A stretch of 64,000 nucleotides of DNA from Gyrodactylus bullatarudis. Lineage: Eukaryota > Platyhelminthes > Monogenea > Gyrodactylidea > Gyrodactylidae. How positions within the stretch are numbered: the first letter of the stretch is position 1; each line of letters begins with the position of its first letter. Location of the stretch: contig SSNU01000042.1 of assembly GCA_012064415.1 (NCBI GenBank), positions 529,822 to 593,821 of the forward strand, given 5' to 3'. Both the position numbers and the translations under genes were made by a program. The notes under the pieces are model-generated. The model was not told where the DNA came from, did no database searches, and saw nothing but the letters and a program-made list of their open reading frames with translations. Shown here piece after piece: positions 1 through 11,600 of the stretch.

Positions 1-74
1 AAATGGCTTTCATTATATTTTTTGAAAATCACAAATTTTGATTGACAGAGCTTATTACATGGAAATTGACTCAC

Positions 75-3000
75 TTCTGATCAGATTGATGATATCCTTT
101 GGTCGATTGGCAATGTGTAGACGAAAGTCTCTATCGAACCAGAGAGATTTCAAGATTATCTTCAACCATCCGGCCACAGCCAACTTGACTTGTTTATCAG
201 ACCAATCGATCGGAGTGAGACGATTGTTTTTACCCATAACAATGGGTGTATTTGTAGCTAGCCAATCTGACATGACACAGTAGCCGTGAAAGGAATCTCG
301 CCATATACGAATTGCCTTGCAGTTGTCAAATATTTGAGTCAAGTGTTTAATGGCAAAATGTCGATGGAGAAATTCATTGGACTCGTCCCGATAAATGTCA
401 AGGCAAATTTTAATACTATCGTAAATGTTGTTCTTTTGAAGGAGTAAGCTTGAGTAATGATCAATGTCAACGTTGCAATCCTTGCAGAGCTCTTCAAACG
501 TCATGGTAGTCCACAGGTTCATCGAGTCAAATGGACGAATCATAATGTCTCTCAGGTTGATTCCATTGTCATTATTATCAAGGGAGGTTGAAGGCTTATT
601 GTTTTTATCAAAACTATTGTTGTAATTTTCTGATTCTTCAAGGGATAAATCGAGGCTAGCATCATTACTTGAGGCCTTGGTGGCTCTTTTTATCTTGTAG
701 CTGTTGTTATTAAATGTATTCTGATTGTAATCATAAAAGGTGGCACTTTCATCATACTTTGTATCGAGACCGATAGATTTGACCATGTAACTTGGTTCTC
801 TCGCCAACCAGTCAATGACTACATCATTAGCTTCCTTACGAACGATTTCGTTACTATGAAACAATAGACGAATTGCAGAATAGGGACAAGAGTTGTGCGG
901 GATAGTATTGGACTCGTCATAATTATTTTTAAGCTTGAGGTTCCAATCCAAACTGAGTCTCATGATCAGCTTGTGTAGTTGGCAGTTGAGTATTTGATCT
1001 TTTTGAGTTGGCGATGACTTGCCCTTTGATAGGGCAGGAGTCAGTAGTTGTGTAGCCAAGGAAAGAATCAAGGGTAGTACTGAAGAATCAAATTGCACTG
1101 TCTTTTTATCCTCATAGTTGAGTGAATTGAAGAGGCATCTTTTCTGATCGGACGAGTACAAATGTCGAGAGTCGAGAATCCTCAATAGGATACGTTTTGA
1201 TAAATTTTTAATCTGTTCATTATAAGAAGAGTTATTTTATTTCAAAACATGATCAAGAGAGAATAAAGGACTTACTTCTGGAGAGGGATCGTTTAGGCCA
1301 AACTCTATCATTTGATGGAGGAATTCAAATTTGAGGAAGAATATGATATTCTTATTAAACTGATAATTCATGGGATTTCCCATCGACTTGGCACAGAGCT
1401 TTTTCTACACCAAACAAACACATATATGTCTTGATTGGCAATAAAATTCGATTAATAACCTACCTCAATTAGGTCGTTTACAACGGAATAGGCTGTACAA
1501 CGAATCTTTTCCTTCTCAGAATTCATAAAATGAAAGAGTATCCTAACAAAGGTTCGTTTATTCTTGTGATCTTCCTCCGTGTCCCCCTGGCTTGTTTCAT
1601 ACATTGAGAGCAAGACCTTGAGGACATCTTCCAGGTAATTCTCCTCCCCGATAATACTGATGAGGGGAAAACTTTCGACTAATGCCATGCACTTTTTACT
1701 GAAACTAGTATCATTCGGAATGTTAATCTATGGAAGAGTTTAAATAATTGATAGATTATAAAATGATCACAAGTTATCAGTAATAGAGCCTCAAAAATTA
1801 TACCTATTCTCTCTGTTCTGAAAATCATACATTTAAAAAAACAATAATTTTTTCTATTATGATATCTGGGTTCTAAGTTATGAGGTCTTGAATTGTATTT
1901 CATTCATATCAATGATATCAATCTACATTTTTTGAGGTAGAGAGATGGTTTTCATTATTTAACAACTTGCTACCAATAATTCTAAAATTACAATTAACTT
2001 GTAAGTAGTTTATTCAAGATTTTTTGGTAAATTAGCGAGAGAGTATTGAAATAATCAAAAGATATTATTTTTCAGGCTCTAGTTATTATTAATAACTCAC
2101 TGTAACACGCTCCTGTGGAGTAAATGTGTGAGCATACACCTGGTAGTTGAGGAAGAAGGCCATGATAAACTTCCAAATGTTGTATAGGGATGAATTGAAT
2201 ACTTTAACATAGGCGGGCAGACCATTCTCTTCACTTCTCACGTCAAGATATATTCCAATTGTTAGGAGGGCCTCACAAAAGTAAAGCTTTGCTTCATTCG
2301 ATAATACTCGGTTAGCCTAGGAAAGGACATGTTTATTTTTTAAATAGAAAAAAAGGAGGGTGGATTAAGTCAGATAAAAACTTTATGACTCACTGTTTCA
2401 GGGGTGAATAGGCATTGGACAAGTCGAAAGAAGGAGGCAGTCACAATCAACAAGACCAATGATAGACTACTCATATTCTCTTCATCATAGACCTCTTTTG
2501 AGATGAGATAGTCTTGTTCATTTGTAAGGCACTTCATAAGGCAACACCATTCCTGCATTAATTCGAAGAAGCATTTCGGCTTAACAAAAATAGAACAATT
2601 AGTCATAGCATAATATGATTGAGGGTGCGCTTACGAGATGAAAATCATCGAGGAGATTAATGACATTAGGCCGTAGGCTAAATAGTCCAGACATGAAGGA
2701 AGAGACAGACCCTTGGGCCTCTTTTGACCAGACTGAATTGGGACCAGTGAGAAAATTCCTTGGATTCAAAGAGAACAGGACTAGATCAATGGCAGCATCA
2801 ACGAGATGATGAAAATTGGCGCAAAGCTTTGTTTGGTATAAACATTGGCGCATGGCAAAGTAGCCAACTTTGGCAAGATTAAATCCCAAGGAAGGCATTG
2901 AAAAATCCAAAGAGGTTAGATTCACTTTTGGGTTATTTGGCGCCTTGTACACTCTCAGTAGGGCCTCGTCAATGTAGAAAAGATTTTGCTTCTTATTGAG

Positions 3001-3876
3001 TTCTTGATCCTTGGTAATTCCGGGCCGTGGGAAATAATTTGATGACAAGAGACTCTTGTCAATCGAGATCATGAGCTGTCTGCACAGAATAATCAGGCAA
3101 TCTGCAGCAGACAGGGAAAAGGACAAGAGACGATTGTTGAAGACCTTGCGAAAGTCACCACCTACATGCTCTACATTGACAAGTGAATTTGTCTGCATCA
3201 CAAAGGAGTATTGTGGACTGGTTATGGAAGCTCCAAAAGGTTCCTGAAGTCTATAGAGTAAAACTTTGATTAAAATCGGTCTCTGAACGAACACTTCACA
3301 GGGGAAATCGTTGAAGATGACATTTCTCAGGAAACTGAGGGCATTCTTTGCCACCTTGGTGTCATCAGCTAAAATTGACTTTAAAATTGAACTGAGAACT
3401 TGACAATCTTTGTTATTTAGAGGAATTAGGGGTAGTATGTAAATCTTTGGAGTCTTTGGACAGAGAATGGTTTCCTTCGAGTCATTAGAGACACTAAACG
3501 TATCAAAAGGTGCGTTGTTTGCATTCAAAAAGCCGATACAGTCCTCGGAATTGATGAAATTCTCTATTAAGGCCTTGGCCACATTCATGTGGGGATACTT
3601 GTTGAGGAGTCTGGTAAGTATGGAAAGTCCATTGTTCTTTAGGAAGGAATTAGACAGGAATTTTTCATGCATCAACGACTGAATAAGAGATAAAAAATCA
3701 TTTGTAAAAGACTCGGAGAATACGTCTACATTTTTGGATATTCCAATGAAAAAGGAGTTGAGAAATGTCTCATCCTTCAAAAGGGTGATTCCAAGAGAGC
3801 TAAGAGAGCATATCTGATACTTTGAAAAGACTTCAGGGAGATATTCTTCTAACTGTTCAATTAGCGGGTCTTTCAT
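75..3876 (-). CDS. RTTN: Rotatin (RTTN/Ana3), N-terminal half, runs off the left edge
   Basis: Rotatin is a large armadillo-repeat protein of the centriole/basal body, needed for centriole elongation and ciliary function. Six exons are visible: 3876-2635, 2579-2394, 2316-2101, 1727-1464, 1404-1276 and 1212-75. All junctions are phase 0 until the last, which ends in phase 1 and continues beyond the window. Visible coding is about 1058 residues; family members exceed 2000. The clearest family signature is around residues 170-240: a stretch reading LPLIPLNNKD, then NVIFNDFPCEVFVQRP, which matches the vertebrate rotatin block LPL..TD...DFPAEIFLQRP. Downstream exons are helical-repeat-like (CTAYSVVNDLIE, RHFAIKHLTQIFDNCKAI). 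The start is the first ATG of the first exon, 155 bp from a divergent gene. Introns between exons are 55, 77, 373, 59 and 63 nt. The identification comes from recalled family sequence and was not searched. Confidence 0.85.
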
Positions 3877-4031
3877 GTTTCGCAGACCTCAGTATCAACA
3901 ATATTTCAACAATTATAACGACAAGTGGAATATATTTTGTCAACTCTTAAATCTACTAGAGATTTGGTACATATTCAAATTTAAAATATTTATTTTCCAA
4001 TAATTCTAAATCTGTGATTTAGCCGTATTAG
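3877..4031. promoter_or_regulatory. Divergent intergenic promoter region between rotatin and the 4032 gene
   Basis: Only 155 bp separate the two opposed start codons, so both promoters must lie here or inside the genes. The stretch is AT-rich and shows no clear TATA box at a usable distance. The bidirectional promoter is inferred from the arrangement. Confidence 0.4.
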
Positions 4032-4784
4032 ATGGTTAATAAGCATAAAAATATAAAGCATTTGAAAATGAAAAATTCATTAAAAAGGAAAAAAGAATTC
4101 AAGAATAAGACAGATAAAGAGAATATTGAAATCATTGAAAGAGTTCTACGCAAAATTCAGCTCAAACTTCCACTCATTAAAACCTACTTTTCAATCAGAT
4201 CTTTTGATACTGAAAATGAAATAGACGTACAGATATTCTCAGAGTTTCTAGAAGACCTTGAGGTTTTCACTGAGGATGAATTGAGATTTTGTTTAGTTTG
4301 CTTAAATCAAAACGGACGAATCAAACCCAATAAAATTGAGGAGACTATAAAGAATGTTTCCTTGTACTTTATGGAAGATTCTGTCTTATTTAGTGGATCA
4401 GACAGTTTTGTTGGAGAATTAGAAGTATACTGCAATGTCTCTCGACAAACAGGACTTGTTTTTATAACCAGGACCATGGTTGATATGAACTTGAAGTGTG
4501 AACAAATTGGGGAATTGATCAAAGCTAAATCTCACATTTATTTCAACCATGATGAACAGATAACACTTTACATGATTGATTGTGAGAATAACGAAATAAA
4601 TATTACAGTTTTGAAGCCGGACAAGACTTTATTTCATCATGTCCGAAAATTCGGCAACTTTATAAAGCCAGTAAAGATAACTGTAGTGTTCTGCATAGTA
4701 GACGATGAGCCCCTGGGCTCAGAGGTTGTAGAAGAATTTTATTTGAAAAAAATAAAAGAAGATAGAAACACTTTGGATCAGTAG
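4032..4784 (+). CDS. Intronless 250-residue protein of unknown function
   Basis: One uninterrupted reading frame with a very basic N-terminus (about 30 residues rich in Lys, nuclear or RNA-binding in look) followed by a mixed alpha/beta body. I do not recognise the family. The body holds an acidic segment (FLEDLEVFTEDELRFCLVCL), several Cys, and alternating hydrophobic strands (GLVFITRTM, ITLYMIDCE, ITVVFCIVDDEP). No signal peptide or membrane segment is visible. It is the only host gene here with no intron, unlike its neighbours, which could mean a retrocopy or simply a short gene. Codon use looks like that of adjacent exons. The start chosen is the first ATG, 155 bp from the rotatin start; a second in-frame Met lies 12 codons later. 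Confidence 0.6.
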   Translation: MVNKHKNIKHLKMKNSLKRKKEFKNKTDKENIEIIERVLRKIQLKLPLIKTYFSIRSFDTENEIDVQIFSEFLEDLEVFTEDELRFCLVCLNQNGRIKPNKIEETIKNVSLYFMEDSVLFSGSDSFVGELEVYCNVSRQTGLVFITRTMVDMNLKCEQIGELIKAKSHIYFNHDEQITLYMIDCENNEINITVLKPDKTLFHHVRKFGNFIKPVKITVVFCIVDDEPLGSEVVEEFYLKKIKEDRNTLDQ

Positions 4785-5645
4785 TCTACTGAGTAGATTC
4801 AATATTATTGATGATAAATACAAGAAATTAAAATTTTGAACAAGTTATGAGCTCTGATTATATCTAAAAATACAGTATAACCCTTGAGGAGTAAATAACA
4901 GTACAATCATATTCAAATTTTAAGTCTCAATTTGACTCAGAGTCAATGACTCTAAATTTGATTTGATGTATTTATTTAAACATCATTTTCTACATCATTT
5001 CCTTTGTTAAAATTCATACTTTTTCACATTTGAATAATATTTTTCGCAGTTTTAAGGAATTATCTATTTACAAAATTTTATTCTATTAACTGTGAGTATT
5101 ACTGACTAATTCTAAACATTATCAACTTGAAAATTATTTGAAGCTTATTCATCCATTAAATTTCTAAAGTCTAACAGACAATCAGCTCATTTTAGCTTGA
5201 AAATGTTTTAATTTAAGTATTTAAGAGTGCTTATATTTAGTAAAATACTAGTTCCATGTTTTCTTTCATCTAAATATAAGAGAATTTAGCATTTTATACA
5301 AGTCCATCCTCTAATTTTATCATTAAACTAGATTTTAACCAAGAAACTCTTGGTCTTTAGTAGTTTTTCTTGGACTATTTTCTCAGCATTTAATATTCTG
5401 GGTAAAATTACAGTTTAAATTTTTGATAGGAGTCTATCTGGAAATGTGAATTCTGATCATTTATTCTTTTCCTGTGCCTAAATAATGCATAGCTACATTT
5501 TCTCTAGCAATGTAAATAATTTATGCCCATTTTAAACTCTATAGAGATGAATTTTCACATAGACTCCATGGGAAATGTAAACTTTTATCGTACAATATTC
5601 ATCGTCTGTCTATGATTTTAACCTATAAAAGGGATACCTACCATC
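4785..5645. other. Intergenic AT-rich DNA
   Basis: I see no coding signal, RNA gene or repeat shared with the rest of the window. A TATAAAA at 5624-5630 precedes the next ATG by about 15 nt, too close to act as its TATA box unless translation starts further downstream. Confidence 0.5.
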
Positions 5646-8600
5646 ATGTCGAATTATGAACCAGTTCCAAAGTCACCCGTCAGAATGCGTTCCAAAACCA
5701 TACCGTTAACAAGTAACGTTATTAATGACAATGGTGAGATGAACTCTAGCCTCAAAGAGGCTGACATTGAAATAAACACAGTCCTGACAAAGAATAACAT
5801 TGAAAAAATCACTGCTGACCTCCAGAACATCAAGGGTTGCCTGGAGAGTCTCAAGAAACAACGAGACAGTAAGTTCATCTAGCCTATTACTACATGAGGT
5901 GAATAAACATTGAAAGGTACTCAATTTACGTACACTAGACCAGTTTTAGTCTATTTCCTATACAGAAAGACTGAAACTTTGGATGCCCCCATATATGCCT
6001 TGTGCACCTTATCGATTTGTTAACATTTTTAATCATTATTTTTTCATTCCAGGCCTTAATGATCGTTACATTGAACAAATGAGCTCTGGCCTTGGTGATG
6101 ATCCAGATATGGCAAAAAACTTTAAGAGAAAAATTAAGAAATACGATGCCAAAATCCGGGAGAACAATGAAACCCTTTTGACGGGAAATTACATCCTGAA
6201 TCATCTCAAAACTGTCGGAATACCAAAGGGCATCGCTGACAAGGAGTATTCGAAACTTCTTCTCAAGTAAGTATAAACTTCCATAGATAGAAATTAGTTT
6301 GAGTATGAACTATATTTTCGTCTCTGCTTTTTATTTAGATATCGCAATGCAAACCTTGATAATCCACGTTTGGCACAGCGGGAAATTCTGAAAATTCTCT
6401 CAGCATCTTCTGGCGCCAACTCTGAAGTATCATCTGGAACCTTTCAAAAAGATTCGGCTCTTGATAAATCTACTGATAGCATCAACATACCCATGGACGA
6501 TGATCGTAAGTTGTTATTTATTTTTGTTGGAAAATCTTGAATGCAATTTAAACCCTCCCCCCCATCTACTAATGAGTAGCCATCTATATTACCAGATTGT
6601 TTTTCTAAGTCTTGTACCTCAGAATAACTGAGTTCACTATTTAAATATATATTAACCTGCGTGATTTTCATTCCAAAATATTTCCTCTGTGTAATTTTAA
6701 ACGTGAACTATAGAGAGATCCTTCTATTCACTACCAAAGCAAAAAATGATTTGACTACATCTCCTATACCCAAATTTCTAATTAAGCAGAGTATCATGGC
6801 GAAAGCTCGATAGAAGTCAAGACTATGGATTCCTCGAGTTTGGACGTTTCCCAAAACCCCACAGGTCCAAACTTTACACCGGAACCGAGTTATGACAACT
6901 CGTCGACAACACCATTAGGCCCTTATGAGAATATTGAACCAGATCAAGGAACAGGTGCAACCAGTCTGTCATTCAGTGATGAATCTATAAAAAAGAATAT
7001 CTCTTCGGCCAACTTGGCAAATAGCAGCAACAACAGTAAAGTCTCTCCAACTGGACAATTTCACACTAGCTCCAGTGTGTAAGTTCAATAACTTATTTTT
7101 TAAAAAGGTCATCAGGATCGGTTCCAAGTTTTATTCAATTTTGACTGGTTTATTTTTTTCAGATCTATACGACAAATAGGAATAATATACCAAGGTTTTT
7201 AGATTTTTAAATTGAAAAGAGTCAAATAATACTAACTGAAAGCGTCTCATCCCACTATAGAAGGCCCATTGGTTTTATAAAAACCCTTCTTACATCTACC
7301 TAGCGAGTGGTTTAGAGACCGCGTAAAATAGGATATTTCTTTTTAACTTTTATTTGATCTGATTTGATAGCAAAGCAACTTGAAGAAGATAAAAATTACG
7401 AGTATTTTAACATTATCCCATCAAAATACTTTTTTCTGTAATAAGATTTATTTTTGGTTTTTCCCTGAAATCATATATCAAGTGTATTATCTATTCCAGA
7501 TGTACTCTTGTCATATATACAGTTTATTACATGTACAAGGGGGGATTTTATTTATCTCTTTTTTTGGTCCAAGGACTCTTAGGTTAGGGCATTAAGTGGA
7601 ATCAAGATGACTTGTTTCTTGAAAATAGAGCTTAAATTCATTTCCCATTTTCACTGTACCATATGACCATATGTATTTATATGACTTTTGATATGTATAT
7701 CGAAAGGGTTAATGATTTATTGTGACATATATAGGGGCAGGTATTTAAAGAATGAAAGGCGTTTCCTCCGAAAGTATGTTCTATTTTCATTCATCAAAAA
7801 CTAACCAAAATCTACCAATCAAGTTTGAGTCCACTTTTTAAAACCAAAAACTCTTTTCACAACTCATTACATCTAAATAAATAAATATATATATATTCAG
7901 AGTTGGCATGTATCGTCATATCAAATATTAGAATATCTAATTCATTGATAATTATCTGAAAAACCTCATCTACTTTTAAGCGTCCATACCTTATGAATAA
8001 ATGAGATGGGTTTATTACAGAGTTATTTACAGAAATGAATTGAAAAGATGACTCTAATCAAGATTTCTTTTGAAGGCCTCTGATGAAAATGTCCACCGAG
8101 TGTCAAAGCCAGCTGGAATTTCTCGATCAACTCTTGACATTTGAGAATGACCCACACACCACAATCAATAGCCACATTGGGCACTCGGCAAATTCCTGTT
8201 TGTCTCCAAGTGCAGGGATAAACTCTGGTAGTAATTCGGGAAAGAAGAGCCTCCCACGAACTACTGATACCATGTCATCGACCAACTCTGGCCAGGCCAC
8301 CCAGTCACATCGGGCTCAATTCCTTAACCAGGTCAAGACAGGTTTTGGGTAAGTGTTACCAATCTTTCTACCCCCCCCTTTAATTTCATGCTAATTTATC
8401 AAAAAGAACCTTTAGTCGCGGCATCAAGAGACGTACTTTGGATATCAGGAAGACAGTTCCCTTATCCACTAGCCTTGAAGATTTGAGCAAGGCAAATAAC
8501 CAGAGTCTAGAGTTGTCTACAACTGTCTCAAAAGGAAACCATGATGGTAAGTGGTCCTCTTTTGGAATCGTCAGTATGCCACAAATAAGACGATCCTGTA

Positions 8601-11600
8601 GGATATATTACCAAAGCATGCTGCAATATTATTTTGACATTCACCAGCTATATAATTCACTAATTTCCAATTCATATATATCTCAGGTGTTTTTTAATAA
8701 AATGATTAACTTATCCCACAACCTAATATCACAAAGGGGAGTTTCTGGAAATTACATGACTAAATTTCAATTTTACGTCCATAGTGTTGAGACCCTTGTA
8801 AAGGGATGGTGAATTCCCTTTTTTCGTACATGTATCATCTCTAGTCATGATTAGACATCATTTGGAAACTATAATGTCGTAACTCGTACAGAATTAGCTT
8901 CTTTTTCAAAGTTTAAAGCGTCACTGATTAGTTTAGTTAATTGAAGAATTAATCGAATTTCCTCTCTTTCCCACCAAGTTGTCTGGTTTTGCTCCCCTTG
9001 GGTTGGCAAAATGTGACATTTTACATCTGAGAAACAGAGAAATTAACTTTTCTACTAGTCCCAATCGATAATCACACACACAAACAACAAGATTCTTATG
9101 GCTTCTTTGTCTACCAAGGAATAATAATGTACCATTTTCTATTGTAGAGACAACATTTGAATAAATCTTCTTTCCCACCTCGTTTACTTACCCTAGTTAG
9201 CTTATAATTGCAAGTCTCCAATTGTTTGAGCATCTACTCTCCCCATAGATTTGTAATCCACTCATTATCACTAACTAATGGAACAAGGCTTAAGGAGGGA
9301 ACAAGTCTATACTTAGAATTATCTCTTACCAAGTGCTTAGCTAATATATTCCACAGGTGATCGTCTTAATGAATTAGCCCGTGTTACATCTAACAAATTA
9401 CTCCCTCCTTGACTAGTACAACGAACCTGTGGGTTTTTTGATTTTCTCAACATATCATCAGATTAGTTTCAAGGTTTATTAAATTTTGATTAAACTCTGA
9501 TAGAATGTTTGGCGAATGAATCTTTCTTTTAAATTTTAGTTAGCAATCTTAGTGTAGTCTAAGATTTCAGACTTTACAAGTACAATCTTGTTTGTATTTT
9601 CAAAAATAGATTTCTCTATGAGAAAGACGAAGCCTAATATTATCAAGTAAAATAAGTACTTTATTTCAGGCATACTCATCAGTCTTTATATGCCAATATA
9701 TCCCAAAATCTAATTGTTTGGCCTTAGCTCATAGAGGTGCAAAAAAGACTAATACGTCAAAGGTCCTTCCCCACTTGTATAGTGTATTATATTATCTCAC
9801 AATAACTGATAGCATGAACAAGGGCCTTGTATAACCTTTTCAATTAAAATGTTATTCATACATGATAAGCTCTCTTATGTGTCTATTACCTTTCAGATCA
9901 AGATGAGCCTTCGAATTCAAGGTGAGTACTCAAATTAAATATCTCTTGTTACACCAGTAGATAATTTTCGACTCAAAGTATATAACGATCTTCTCTCCCA
10001 GCCAAATAGAGAAATGTACTGCCATTATAGAAAGCTCTGTACAACAAAAATCTCGAAATCTTACAATCTTGAGTCGTGAGAATAGATTTTCAAATTTCCA
10101 TTTCATTTTCTATAGTGTATTGTCGTACCCTTTAATTTGGTCAGTTGTTCAATTCTCATCCCCATTATTAACTTGAAACATTCTCTCATTAATTAATCAA
10201 TCAATTACTCATGATAAATAACTCAATTAAATCTTAAAAATTTAACAGAAATATCTTGCATAAACTACTTACAAGTAAACCGATTAAAGATATGAAAAAA
10301 ACAATTAGTTCAAAATTATTCAATACTGATAGATACGGGATGATATAGGCTTGTAATCTGAAATCTCTTGAGTTTTATCAAAAAATTTGAGACCAAAAGT
10401 CATCTTTAAAACAGGCTCTACACTAATTTGGGTTGATGGTATATTATTCTGATTAAAGGCGCTGTACTTTTCTAGACTTGAAAATAAAGGTACGACCAGG
10501 GATAGACTATAGTACAAACAGTACAAAATCAAAATTCTTTCCATGTTTTCTGCTTTCCTTCAATTCCATTATAAAAATGAAAATAAAATCTTTCCATCTT
10601 TTGCTGCCAGGTCAAAGTACACGACTTACTACTACCAAGATCAATAACACAGTCCAGCAAAAATATTTTTGTTCATCAGATTGAAATGAAGTGATTCTGA
10701 AAATCTTTTGGTGTGTAGATTTCGAGAGATGACTCGAATTTGTGTTTTAGCAAAAAAGTAAACATTCAAATCTCTTTTTGCAGCTGTTAGAGAATTTCCT
10801 TGCATTGTAAGAAATGTGTGAAAATAACTGACGTCTCTGAATTCGATTACTACTATAAGATCTGAAGGAATTTTCTAAAATAAATATTTACTACAATCTG
10901 ATCAAATGTCCAAAGAACCCTGCTCTTCATAGCTAACTAAAGATTATCTTCTAGAATTAGTATTTCCTTGAGTTCTGTTTTCCAAATTTAGTATGCTTTT
11001 GCCCAAAATTAGTAGATTCTATTCATAAATAACCTGTCTTGTAAAAAGACATACGCTATAGATCTGATTTTTCAATTTAAAAACATATATAATTCTAGCT
11101 AGTTGACATGAAGATGAGAATTTACTCTTTTTACAAAAAATCTCAATATTTTTGTTCGGAAAGTCAGGAAAAAATTTATATAATGAAATAAGCCAATTGA
11201 TAAAGTTTTCTGAAAAAATTCAATCTAACCAAAATAAAGCTGTTCTTCGAATTTTGAAAATGCACCAAATTTCCACTTTTTCAACTATCGAATCCAATAC
11301 TTTTATCGATTTCACAGATATTCGTCATTATTGTGGGAAATTGAAAAATTTTTATTGTATTTTTTTGTTGTTGTAAATAATCCCTCTCTTTACAAAATAG
11401 AATTCTTTTAATTCACGAATACAGATTATTTATTCTCTCAAAAAGATTGAAAAGATGGATAATATAAAAGATTGGAATTGAAAAAATCAATTTTAAAAAA
11501 TGTCAATTTTATCAAACTTTAGTCCAAATCATCAATGACTCATCTGACTCTTGTTGAACCATAATTGATTTAATCCAAGAGAGGGGGGGGACTCAATCTC

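Noticed and set aside
5624..5630. TATAAAA box for the TMCC-like gene
   Set aside because: Only about 15 nt before the ATG, so transcription would start at or after it; likely coincidence or an upstream exon exists.
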